A stretch of DNA of 64,000 bases from DASQMT01 sp963839615 (GTDB taxonomy: Bacteria; Actinomycetota; Thermoleophilia; Solirubrobacterales; Solirubrobacteraceae). The notes beneath the pieces were generated by a model, which did not search any database, was not told the origin of the DNA, and saw nothing but the letters and a program-made list of their open reading frames with translations. The translations under genes and the position numbers were made by a program. Below are positions 35,000 through 42,605 of this stretch, in pieces. The first letter of the stretch is position 1. The number at the start of each line of letters is the position of its first letter. The stretch is taken from assembly GCA_963839615.1 (NCBI GenBank), contig CAWIVY010000009.1:1-64000 (forward strand), in the 5' to 3' direction.

Positions 35000-36511
35000 G
35001 TGCGGCTGGACGAGCTCGTCGAGGCCTCCGCCGCCGTCACCGCGACGCAGGCGCGCAACGAGAAGGTCGGCGTGCTCGCCGCGCTGCTCGCACGCGCCGC
35101 GCCCGATGAGGTCGCGCCGGTCGTGAGCTGGCTCTCGGGCGGGCTCACGCAGCGCCAGATCGGCGTCGGCTACGCGCTGTTGCGCGAGCGGCCGGATCCC
35201 GCCGCGGAAGCGACGCTGACGGTCGCGGAGCTCGAGCGCGCGCTCGGCACGATCGGCGCGATGCACGGCCCGGGATCGGTGAGCGCGCGCCGTGCGGCGG
35301 TGCAGGCGCTGCTGGCGCGGGCGAGCGCGGCGGAGCAGGACTTCCTGGCGCGGCTGCTGCTGGGCGACCTCGGCCAGGGCGCGCTCGCGGGCGTCATGAC
35401 CGACGCCGCGGCGCGGGCGGCCGGGGTGCCCGGGAGCGACCTGAGGCGGGCGCTGACGCTGCACGGCGACCTCCCCGCCGTCGCCGCGATCGCCCTGCGC
35501 GACGGTCGCGCCGGCCTCGCGGCGATCCGGCTCGAGGTCGGGCGGCCGCTGGCGCCGATGCTCGCCGGCACCGCGGCCGACGTCGCCGCTGCTCTCGCCA
35601 GGACCGGACCGGCCGCGATCGACTCCAAGCTCGACGGCGCCCGGCTCCAGGTCCATCGCGACGGCGACGAGGTGGCGCTGTTCACGCGCACGCTCGACGA
35701 CGTGACGGCGCGGCTGCCGGAGGTGGTCGCCGCCGCGCGCGCACTCCCCGTGCGGGCGATCGTGCTCGACGGCGAGGCGATCGCGCTGCGCGCGGACGGG
35801 CGGCCCGAGCCGTTCCAGGTCACCGCCGCGCGATTCGGCACGCGCGGCGCGCGGGCCACGCCGCTCGCCTCGCTGTTCTTCGACGTGCTGCACGTCGACG
35901 GCGAGGATCTGCTCGACGCGCCGCTCGCGCGCCGCAGCGAGGCGCTCGAATCGGTCGTCGCGCCGGAGCTGCGCGTGCCACGGGCCGTCGCGGAGGACGC
36001 CGACGCGGCCGCGCGGCTGTTCGACGCAGCGCTCGCGGCCGGGCACGAGGGCGTGGTCGTGAAGGCGCTCGACGCCCCCTACGCGGCGGGCCGCCGTGGA
36101 TCGGGCTGGCTGAAGGTCAAGCCCGTGCACACGCTCGACCTCGTCGTGCTCGCGGCCGAGTGGGGCCACGGCCGGCGGCGCGGCCGGCTGTCCAACCTCC
36201 ACCTCGGCGCGCGCGACGAGGACGCGGGCGGCTGGGCGATGCTCGGCAAGACGTTCAAGGGCCTCACGGACGAGCTGCTCGAGTGGCAGACCGAGCGGCT
36301 GCTCGCGCTCGAGACGCACCGCGAGGGCATCGCGGTGCATGTCCGTCCCGAGCTCGTCGTCGAGATCGCGTTCGACGGCGTGCAGACCTCGTCGCGCTAC
36401 CCGTCCGGCATGGCGCTGCGGTTCGCGCGCGTGAAGCGCTATCGCGAGGACAAGCCCGCCGCCGAGGCCGACACAGTCGCGACGGTGTCGGCCTTCCGCG
36501 ACCGGGAGTGA
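35000..36511 (+). CDS. ATP-dependent DNA ligase (LigB type)
   Basis: 503 residues, GTG start. Residues 1-195 form the helical DNA-binding domain. The adenylation domain has the nucleotide-attaching lysine K210 in motif I (IDSKLDGARLQVHR), motif III LFFDVLHVDG, motif IV EGVVVKAL and motif V WLKVKP, and a C-terminal OB fold follows. This is the layout of the second, non-essential ATP-dependent ligase of mycobacteria and relatives, which presumably helps repair while NAD-dependent LigA replicates DNA. No Ku or polymerase partner is present. Confidence 0.92.
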   Translation: MRLDELVEASAAVTATQARNEKVGVLAALLARAAPDEVAPVVSWLSGGLTQRQIGVGYALLRERPDPAAEATLTVAELERALGTIGAMHGPGSVSARRAAVQALLARASAAEQDFLARLLLGDLGQGALAGVMTDAAARAAGVPGSDLRRALTLHGDLPAVAAIALRDGRAGLAAIRLEVGRPLAPMLAGTAADVAAALARTGPAAIDSKLDGARLQVHRDGDEVALFTRTLDDVTARLPEVVAAARALPVRAIVLDGEAIALRADGRPEPFQVTAARFGTRGARATPLASLFFDVLHVDGEDLLDAPLARRSEALESVVAPELRVPRAVAEDADAAARLFDAALAAGHEGVVVKALDAPYAAGRRGSGWLKVKPVHTLDLVVLAAEWGHGRRRGRLSNLHLGARDEDAGGWAMLGKTFKGLTDELLEWQTERLLALETHREGIAVHVRPELVVEIAFDGVQTSSRYPSGMALRFARVKRYREDKPAAEADTVATVSAFRDRE

Positions 36512-36546
36512 AGGGGGCCCGCGGACCGCGCCGGCGCTAGCGCCAT

Positions 36547-36571
36547 ATACCCATAGGGGGTATGCTAGAAT
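36547..36571 (+). promoter_or_regulatory. CsoR-like operator overlapping a leaderless promoter
   Basis: ATACCC-ATAGG-GGGTAT at 36547-36563 is a dyad of the type bound by CsoR/CstR/RcnR regulators, which recognise TACCC..GGGTA with G-tracts. It immediately precedes TAGAAT (36566-36571), a good -10. Initiation 6-7 bases downstream would fall on the ATG at 36578, so the transcript is probably leaderless and directly blocked by repressor. Which metal or sulfur species is sensed cannot be told from the site. Confidence 0.65.
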
Positions 36572-36577
36572 CGCTCC

Positions 36578-37039
36578 ATGCAGTCACACGAGGAGCCGTC
36601 GCTCAACGCCGTTGCGCTCAGCGCCACGTTGCACTGCCTGACAGGCTGCGCCATCGGCGAGGTGCTGGGGATGATCATCGGTACCGCACTCGGGTGGTCG
36701 AACTGGGCCACGATCGCGCTCGCCGTCGCGCTCGCGTTCCTGTTCGGCTACAGCCTCACCAGCCTGCCGCTGTTGCGCTCGGGGATGGCGTTCGCGGCCG
36801 TGGTGCCGATCGCGCTCGCCTCGGACACGATCTCGATCGCGATCATGGAGGTCGTCGACAACGCGATCATGCTGCTGATCCCGGGCGCGATGCACGCCGG
36901 CCTGAACGATGTCGGCTTCTACGCCGCGCTGACCGCCGCCCTGATCATCGCCGGGGCCGCCGCCTTCCCGGTCAACCGCCGGCTGATCAGCCGCGGCAAG
37001 GGCCATGCGGTCGTGCACCAGCATCACGCGCACGGGTAA
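36578..37039 (+). CDS. DUF4396 integral membrane protein with His-rich tail
   Basis: 153 residues with four predicted transmembrane helices. It contains the family segment LHCLTGCAIGEVLGMIIGTALGWS, cited here by its key residues Cys20 and Cys24 in a CLTGC pair, and an M-rich second half (MEVVDNAIMLLIPGAMHAG). The C-terminus HAVVHQHHAHG is a histidine cluster. The cysteines, methionines, histidines and the CsoR-like operator together suggest copper or another soft metal, or persulfide-related transport. No CsoR gene is in the window. Confidence 0.8.
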   Translation: MQSHEEPSLNAVALSATLHCLTGCAIGEVLGMIIGTALGWSNWATIALAVALAFLFGYSLTSLPLLRSGMAFAAVVPIALASDTISIAIMEVVDNAIMLLIPGAMHAGLNDVGFYAALTAALIIAGAAAFPVNRRLISRGKGHAVVHQHHAHG

Positions 37040-37042
37040 GCG

Positions 37043-39556
37043 TCAGACCCGCTCCTCGAGCCCGAGCTGGCGCAGGCGCACCAGCAGCCGGCGCGCGGCC
37101 AGCAGCCGCGCGCGATCCATCCCCCGCCCTTCGAGCTCGCGCACGATGATCTCGCCGAGCCGTTCGAGCATCGTGTGGCGCTCGAGCAGGCTCGTGCCCG
37201 CGACGGACGCCTGGAGGAGCAGCTTCCGGGTCGCCTCGCGCGCCTTGTCGTAGTCGCCGGCAGCGGCTCCGCGCGCGACGGCAAGCGCCCAGCGCTCGAC
37301 GTCGCGACGGCCGGCATCGGAGGCGAACCAGCCCGCATATCCGCCCTCATAGAGCGCGTGCGCGGCCGCCGCCGGCAGGCTCGGAGCGGCGACCGTGAGC
37401 GCCTCGGCGAGGCCGGGCAGCGGTTCCACCGGCGCCGCCAACACGCGCACGACGGGCTTGCGGCCCGCGGACTTCGCCGCGCCCAGCCGCTGCACATCAC
37501 GGATGGCGAAGCGGCGGTGACCGCCGCGCGTTCGCAGCGCCTCGATGCGGCCGGCGTCAGCCCAGCGGCGGAGCGTGCTCGTCGAGAGCTCGAGGGCATC
37601 CGCCGCCTCGCCGAGCGACATCGCCGGCTCCCCCGGAGGTGCGACGGGGTGCGCGGCGACGGGCTCTGCCTCGCCGGGTTCGAGCTCTGAGAAGCCCGCG
37701 GCGAGGCGATCGAGCGGGAGCCCGTCGCGCAGCAGCGCCGCGGTTGCGGAGACGGGCACCGGCCGGCCGAAGCCGTAACCCTGCACCAGCGTGATCCCGA
37801 GATGGCGCAGCCAGCGTGCCTGGTCGAGCGTCTCGACCCCCTCGGCCACGAGCTCGACGTCGAAGCCGGCCGCCATGCTGACGATCGCGCGGATGATGTG
37901 GCGATCGCTCTCGTCCTCGACGACGCCGCTGACGAAGGAGCGATCGATCTTGATCGCCTCGACCGGGAAGCGCTTGATGTAGTTCAGCGAGGAGTAGCCC
38001 GTCCCGAAGTCGTCGAGCATGAGCCGGACGCCGAGCGCCTTGAGCCGCTCGAGGACGGCGGTGGGCGAATCGGTCTCCTCCATCAGCACGCTCTCGGTGA
38101 GCTCGAGCGCGAGCTGCTCCGGGCAGACGCCCGTCACGCGCAGCAGCTCCGCGATCTCCTCGGGCAGGTCGGGCTGTGCGAGCTGTCGCCCGGAGAGGTT
38201 GACCGAGACGTACGGAATCTCGATGTCGGGGTCGGCCGCCCAGCGCGCAAGCTGGCGGCAGGCCTCCTGGAGCACCCAGCGGCCGAGCGGGTGAATCAGC
38301 CCGCTCTCCTCGGCCAGCGGGATGAACGCGCCCGGCGGCACCAGCCCGCGCTGCGGGTGACGCCAGCGGACGAGCGCCTCGAGGCCGGCGATCCGCTGCT
38401 CCTCGAGCGAGACGATCGGCTGATAGTGGAGCTCGAACTCGTGCCGGTCGAGTGCGCGCCGCATGTCGCGCTCGAGATCGAGCCGCTCGGACGTCCGTCG
38501 CCGCATCGCCCGGGCGAAGAGCTCGTAGCCGCCCCCGTGCTCCTTGGCGCGGTACATCGCCATCTGCGCGTCGGACAGCAGTGTCTCGGCATCGCCCCCG
38601 CGCCCGGTCGTGACGGCCAGGCCCACGCTGGCGGCGGTGAAGACCTCCCGCTCATCCAGCACCACCGGCGGCTCCAGTGCCCCGAGCACGCGCTCTGCCA
38701 GCTCGATCGCGCCGCGCTCACCGTCGGCGCCCTCGCGCAGGATCGCGAACTCGTCGCCGCTCACGCGCGCGAGCGTGTCCTCCGCGCCGAGCACGCCGGA
38801 GAGACGCCGTGCCACCGCGACGAGCAGCTCATCGCCGGCGTCGTGGCCGAGCGTCTCGTTGACCACCCCGAAGCGATCCAGGTCCAGGTCGAGCACGGTC
38901 ACGGTGCCGCCGCTGCGCGCTGCGCGGCCGACCGCATTCTGCAGCCGGTCGTTGAACAGCGCACGCGTGGCGACGCCCGTCAGGGCGTCGTGCATGGCCT
39001 CGTAGCGGGCACGGTCCTCGCGGCCGTTGCGGCGCAGAGCAGTGGCCAGGACCTCCGCGGCCGCCTCGAGGAACGCGAGCTCCTCGGCTCCGAACGCCTC
39101 GTGTCCGCCGTCCAGCGCGGCGATCAGCATGATCGAGCCGCTGTCGTCAGGGCGCACGAGGGCGACCGCGGCTCGCGCGCTGCCGGCGAGCCGCCAGGAT
39201 CCGGGCACGACACGGATCGCGTCGTCGCCCTCGATCACCTCGGCGTCCGCGTACATCAGCGCCAGGTCGTCCTCGCCGATCTCCATCGGGGCGACGAGCG
39301 GCGTGGCGGCCGGCCAGCCGCGGCCCGCACGCATCACCGCGGCGCCATTCGCATCGCGGACTACGTCGATCACGGCCACGCGCTCCGCGTCGAGGGTCTC
39401 GGCGACCGATCGAGCGACCGCCTCGACGAGGTCGTCGCTGCCGGGCGTCTTCAGCGCGAGCCGCGCCAGGGACGACAGCGAGCTCTCCGCGAGAACGCGA
39501 CGTTCGAGCGCCCTCGTCGACGCGCGGTCGGAGATTCGAACGCTGCTGGCGTGCAT
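37043..39556 (-). CDS. GAF-GGDEF-EAL protein fused to a MerR/BldC-type DNA-binding domain
   Basis: 837-residue cytosolic cyclic-di-GMP enzyme. Order: GAF-like sensor (about 25-178), GGDEF domain (185-348; the site reads SGDEF at 266-270), EAL domain (355-612; EAL at 393-395, NLSGRQL, ELTES, DDFGTGYSSL, KIDRSF, AEGVET all kept), then a MerR/excisionase-type helix-turn-helix (645-692; LGEAADALELSTSTLRRWADAGRI and GGHRRF) and a helical C-terminal region. Both making and degrading activities look possible. The fused DNA-binding domain is unusual and suggests c-di-GMP turnover is tied directly to a promoter, or that the domain serves as a sensor-controlled repressor. Confidence 0.9.
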   Translation of the reverse strand: MHASSVRISDRASTRALERRVLAESSLSSLARLALKTPGSDDLVEAVARSVAETLDAERVAVIDVVRDANGAAVMRAGRGWPAATPLVAPMEIGEDDLALMYADAEVIEGDDAIRVVPGSWRLAGSARAAVALVRPDDSGSIMLIAALDGGHEAFGAEELAFLEAAAEVLATALRRNGREDRARYEAMHDALTGVATRALFNDRLQNAVGRAARSGGTVTVLDLDLDRFGVVNETLGHDAGDELLVAVARRLSGVLGAEDTLARVSGDEFAILREGADGERGAIELAERVLGALEPPVVLDEREVFTAASVGLAVTTGRGGDAETLLSDAQMAMYRAKEHGGGYELFARAMRRRTSERLDLERDMRRALDRHEFELHYQPIVSLEEQRIAGLEALVRWRHPQRGLVPPGAFIPLAEESGLIHPLGRWVLQEACRQLARWAADPDIEIPYVSVNLSGRQLAQPDLPEEIAELLRVTGVCPEQLALELTESVLMEETDSPTAVLERLKALGVRLMLDDFGTGYSSLNYIKRFPVEAIKIDRSFVSGVVEDESDRHIIRAIVSMAAGFDVELVAEGVETLDQARWLRHLGITLVQGYGFGRPVPVSATAALLRDGLPLDRLAAGFSELEPGEAEPVAAHPVAPPGEPAMSLGEAADALELSTSTLRRWADAGRIEALRTRGGHRRFAIRDVQRLGAAKSAGRKPVVRVLAAPVEPLPGLAEALTVAAPSLPAAAAHALYEGGYAGWFASDAGRRDVERWALAVARGAAAGDYDKAREATRKLLLQASVAGTSLLERHTMLERLGEIIVRELEGRGMDRARLLAARRLLVRLRQLGLEERV

Positions 39557-39574
39557 TACCCCGTTATCGACCGG

Positions 39575-40699
39575 CTAAGCGGGAACTGGTGCGGACGCGT
39601 CTGCGGGGGGCTGCTGCCCGGGCGCATCGCCCGACGTGGGCTCGTCCATCGCGGCACAGAACGCCGCCACGACCGTCGGATCGAACTGGCGACCCGCCAT
39701 TCCGCGGAGCTCGCCGATCGCGTCGGCGTGGGTCAGCGCCTCGCGATACGGACGCACCGCGGTCATCGCGTCGAACGCGACGCAGACCGTGATGATGCGC
39801 GAGCCGAGCGGGATCGCCTCGCCGCGGAGCCCGTCCGGATAGCCGCTGCCGTCCCACCGCTCCGAGCTCGCGCGGACGAGCTTCGCGACCGGCGACAGCG
39901 CGGGCGCCGCCGCGATGATCCGCGCGGCGATCATGGGATGCGTGCGGATGACCCGCCATTCCTCGTCCGTGAGCGCTCCCCGCTTCGTGAGGATCGCCTC
40001 GGGGATGACGAGCTTGCCGACGTCCTGGAGCTCCGCGGCTCGCACGGTCTCGTCCAGCTGTTCCACGGAGAGGCCGAGTGCCCGGCCGACGACGACGACG
40101 TGCGACCCGACCTTGGGGAGGCTGATCGGGGCGCCGCTCGCGCGCCGTTCGGCCAGGAGGGCAAGCAGCACGTCGCGGATCTGGCGCTCGACCGAGCTTC
40201 CCTGGCGGCGGGTGCGCGCCTGCATGCGGCGCAGCGCAACCGCGAGCAGCGCAGGCCCCGGTCCGTCCTGGGGCATGTGCGCCTCGCCGTGCACGGCGCT
40301 CGCGCCGAGCTCCTCCGCCGCGCCGGCCATCGCCTGGCGGGCGACCGAGAGATCGGCCCGCTGCCCTGTCTCGACGGGCCCGACGACCGCGAACATCAGG
40401 CCTCCGACGTAGTACGCGCGGGCGCCGAGCGGGCGCACCGCGCGTACGAGCATCGCGGCGAGCCGGCGCGGGAGCTCCGGATCCGCCTCGACCCTTTCGT
40501 ACTCGTTTCCCTCATGGGCGCGCAGCGCCAGCAGCTTGAGACTCCGCGGTCCTGCGCTCGCCTCGAGGTCGGCCCGCAGGCGCAAGCGCCCGGGCAGCCC
40601 CGTCTCCGCATCCGGCAGGTCGAGGCGCCGCTCGTTGAGCCGCCGGCGAACGTGCTCGGCCAGGCGTTCGAGGACAGGGGTACGCATCCGTGCGGGCAT
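39575..40699 (-). CDS. Degenerate HD-GYP protein
   Basis: 374 residues. The C-terminal half (about 180-345) has the HD-GYP fold with DVGKLVIPEAIL and WDGSGYPDGLRGEAIPL, but the catalytic His of the HD dyad is Gln (ELQDVGK) and the downstream HH pair is Ser-Ser (SSERWDG). It therefore lacks key metal ligands and is probably an inactive binding or scaffolding protein. The N-terminal half resembles a worn GGDEF domain (DAETGLPGRLRLRADLEA). It lies 18 bases upstream of the GGDEF-EAL gene on the same strand and likely works with it. Confidence 0.83.
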   Translation of the reverse strand: MPARMRTPVLERLAEHVRRRLNERRLDLPDAETGLPGRLRLRADLEASAGPRSLKLLALRAHEGNEYERVEADPELPRRLAAMLVRAVRPLGARAYYVGGLMFAVVGPVETGQRADLSVARQAMAGAAEELGASAVHGEAHMPQDGPGPALLAVALRRMQARTRRQGSSVERQIRDVLLALLAERRASGAPISLPKVGSHVVVVGRALGLSVEQLDETVRAAELQDVGKLVIPEAILTKRGALTDEEWRVIRTHPMIAARIIAAAPALSPVAKLVRASSERWDGSGYPDGLRGEAIPLGSRIITVCVAFDAMTAVRPYREALTHADAIGELRGMAGRQFDPTVVAAFCAAMDEPTSGDAPGQQPPADASAPVPA

Positions 40700-40994
40700 A
40701 TGACGCGGTGATCGGTCATCCGTCCGAGGCGGTGGCGGCGATGAGCGATTTCGCCCCGGCCTGCACGCCAGATGGGAGGTTTGCGCGCCGCGTGGGAGAT
40801 ACGCGGCGAGAGCCGCGCCGGCCGATCGGAAGCTGCTCGAGCCGGATCGATTCTCTCACCTCCCCCACGCCGGGACGCGCAGGCTTCCACACCATCGCGC
40901 CGGCGGGCGACCGCGCCGACGCAACTGGCGACCGGGAGACCGGTGGGGCGCGCGCATCGGGCGCACGCCGGAGTCGATGCTCAGAGGAGGATCG
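40700..40994. other. Non-coding spacer with hairpins
   Basis: 295-base divergent gap between the HD-GYP-like gene and the S8 protease. I see no gene. It contains GCCGCGT/ACGCGGC arms around 40792-40812 and a small ACCGG-GAGA-CCGGT hairpin with a GNRA-type loop at 40931-40944. The protease ATG at 40995 has a strong GAGGAGG. A structured leader is possible but I cannot match it to a known riboswitch. Confidence 0.35.
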
Positions 40995-42548
40995 ATGGAC
41001 CGAAACTTCGGACCGGCCGCACTGCGCCATGCGGTCGACGGCGTGCGCTGGCGGATCTGTGCCGCCGTGGTCGTCACGCTTGCGGGACTCGCGGCGATCG
41101 TGCCGGCGGCGCAGGCCGCCACCGCTCACGTTCGCGTCGTGGTGACCGGCACGCCCGGCAGTGGACACGCGGCGGTTGCCGCGGTCCGGCAGGCCGACGG
41201 CCGCGTCATCGGACGCGTCGCGATCGTCAACGGCGTCGTGGCACGGGTACCCGTGCGCTCGCTGGACGGCATCCGCCGCTCCGCCGGTGTGCGCTCCGTG
41301 CATGCCGACCGGTCGTACGAACTGAGCGATGCCGCGACCGACGGCTCCGAGGCCGGCGTCACCCTCGCGGAGGTCCGTGCGGCCGTGGGCATCGGAGAGG
41401 CAAGGCTGGGAGCCGGCGTCGACGTGGCGCTTGTCGACTCCGGGATCACACCGGTGCCGGGCCTGGACGACCCGCAGAAGGTCGTCACCGGACCGGACCT
41501 GTCCGAGGACGCCGGCGACGAGTCGTTCCGGCATCTCGACGCGTTCGGCCACGGCACTCACCTCGCGGGCCTGATCGCCGCCGACGGCGCGGGACACGCC
41601 GGCGTCGCGCCGGCCAGCCGGCTGATCAACGTCAAGGTCGCCGACCGCGACGGCGAGACGTCCCTCTCGCGGCTGCTCATGGCCGTCGACTGGGTTGTCC
41701 GCAACCGCTCGCGCGACGACATGAACATCCGTGTGCTGAACCTCGCGTTCGGGGCACCGACCGACGGCAGCTATCGGGACGACCCGATGGCGTTCGCGGT
41801 CGAGCAGGCGTGGCGCCGCGGCATCGTCGTGGTCGCCGCGGCCGGCAACGGCGGCAGCTCCACGACGGCGCTAGACAGCCCGGCTGTCGATCCGTACGTC
41901 GTCGCCGTCGGCGGGCAGGACATGCTGGGCACGGTGGTCTCCGACGACGACGTCGTCGCGGACTTCTCCAGCCGCGGCAGCGCGGAGCGCTCTCCCGACG
42001 TCATCGCCCCGGCGGTGGGCCTGATCAGCCTGCGCGTGCCGTCGGGCCACCTGGACGAGCTGTTCCCGCAGGCGCGGGTCGGTGAGGACGGGTTCCGCGG
42101 CAGCGGCACGTCGCAGTCGGCGGCCGTCGCCTCGGGCGCGATCGCAGCGCTCCTCGGCCAACGTCCGGATCTCACTCCGGACGAGACGAAGGCGGTGCTG
42201 CGCGCATCGGCGCGGCCGATCGCAGGCGCCGACGTGACACTGCAGGGCGCCGGCGTCATCGATGCGGGCGCCGCCGTGACGGCATCCGCGCCGGGCGCCG
42301 CACAGAAGTTCGCGAAGGCGCATGGCGGCGGTCCTTGGCGCGGCCGCGGTGCCCTCGGGCTCGAGCTCGCGGTCGAGCATCCCGACGCGAGCCGCTGGTC
42401 CGCCAGCCGCTGGTCCGCCAGCCGCTGGTCCGCGAGCCGCTGGTCCGCCGGCCGCTGGTCCGCCAGCCGCTGGTCGGCGAGCCGCTGGTCCGCCAGCCGC
42501 TGGTCCGCCAGCCGCTGGTCCGCCAGCGAATGGGGCGCCGACGAGTAG
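40995..42548 (+). CDS. Secreted S8 protease with a C-terminal RWSAS repeat tail
   Basis: 517-residue subtilisin-like enzyme. A long signal peptide (cleavage near 42) is followed by a short propeptide and a catalytic domain with D148 (LVDSGI), H186 (GHGTHLAG), N285 (AAGNGG) and S373 (GTSQSAAV), so the triad and oxyanion Asn are present. From about residue 465 the protein ends in nine near-perfect RWSAS units and an EWGADE terminus. The tail has no hydrophobic anchor or sorting motif and could bind wall polymers or act as an autotransported signal. ATG 40995 follows GAGGAGG. A strong hairpin terminator follows the stop. Confidence 0.9.
   Translation: MDRNFGPAALRHAVDGVRWRICAAVVVTLAGLAAIVPAAQAATAHVRVVVTGTPGSGHAAVAAVRQADGRVIGRVAIVNGVVARVPVRSLDGIRRSAGVRSVHADRSYELSDAATDGSEAGVTLAEVRAAVGIGEARLGAGVDVALVDSGITPVPGLDDPQKVVTGPDLSEDAGDESFRHLDAFGHGTHLAGLIAADGAGHAGVAPASRLINVKVADRDGETSLSRLLMAVDWVVRNRSRDDMNIRVLNLAFGAPTDGSYRDDPMAFAVEQAWRRGIVVVAAAGNGGSSTTALDSPAVDPYVVAVGGQDMLGTVVSDDDVVADFSSRGSAERSPDVIAPAVGLISLRVPSGHLDELFPQARVGEDGFRGSGTSQSAAVASGAIAALLGQRPDLTPDETKAVLRASARPIAGADVTLQGAGVIDAGAAVTASAPGAAQKFAKAHGGGPWRGRGALGLELAVEHPDASRWSASRWSASRWSASRWSAGRWSASRWSASRWSASRWSASRWSASEWGADE
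42390..42539 (+). repeat. 15-base tandem repeat encoding RWSAS units
   Basis: Nine consecutive 15-base units (AGCCGCTGGTCCGCC and close variants) encode the S-R-W-S-A pentapeptide array at the end of the S8 protease; the tenth unit is diverged (EWGA). Differences between units are mostly synonymous third-position changes, plus one Ser-to-Gly. This implies expansion by slippage with selection on the peptide. Confidence 0.93.
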
Positions 42549-42556
42549 TCACGACC

Positions 42557-42587
42557 GAGCGGGCGGGCGCATCGCGCCCGCCCGCTC
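42557..42587. terminator. Strong hairpin terminator
   Basis: A perfect 14-base inverted repeat, GAGCGGGCGGGCGC and GCGCCCGCCCGCTC, separated by ATC. It begins nine bases after the S8 protease stop and ends 18 bases before the GGDEF gene. No T-run follows, as often seen in actinobacteria. It would separate the two transcription units. Confidence 0.8.
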
Positions 42588-42605
42588 CGATTCGCTCGAG
42601 ATCCG

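Noticed and set aside
37802..40711. A 969-codon open frame on the plus strand
   Set aside because: It is antisense to the GGDEF-EAL-HTH and HD-GYP-like genes, which have clear domains; this frame has none.
40700..40994. c-di-GMP (GEMM) riboswitch before the S8 protease
   Set aside because: I could not find the conserved core; only simple hairpins are visible, so the neighbouring c-di-GMP genes are not enough support.
42390..42539. CRISPR-like array
   Set aside because: The 15-base units are contiguous without spacers and encode the RWSAS repeat in frame.
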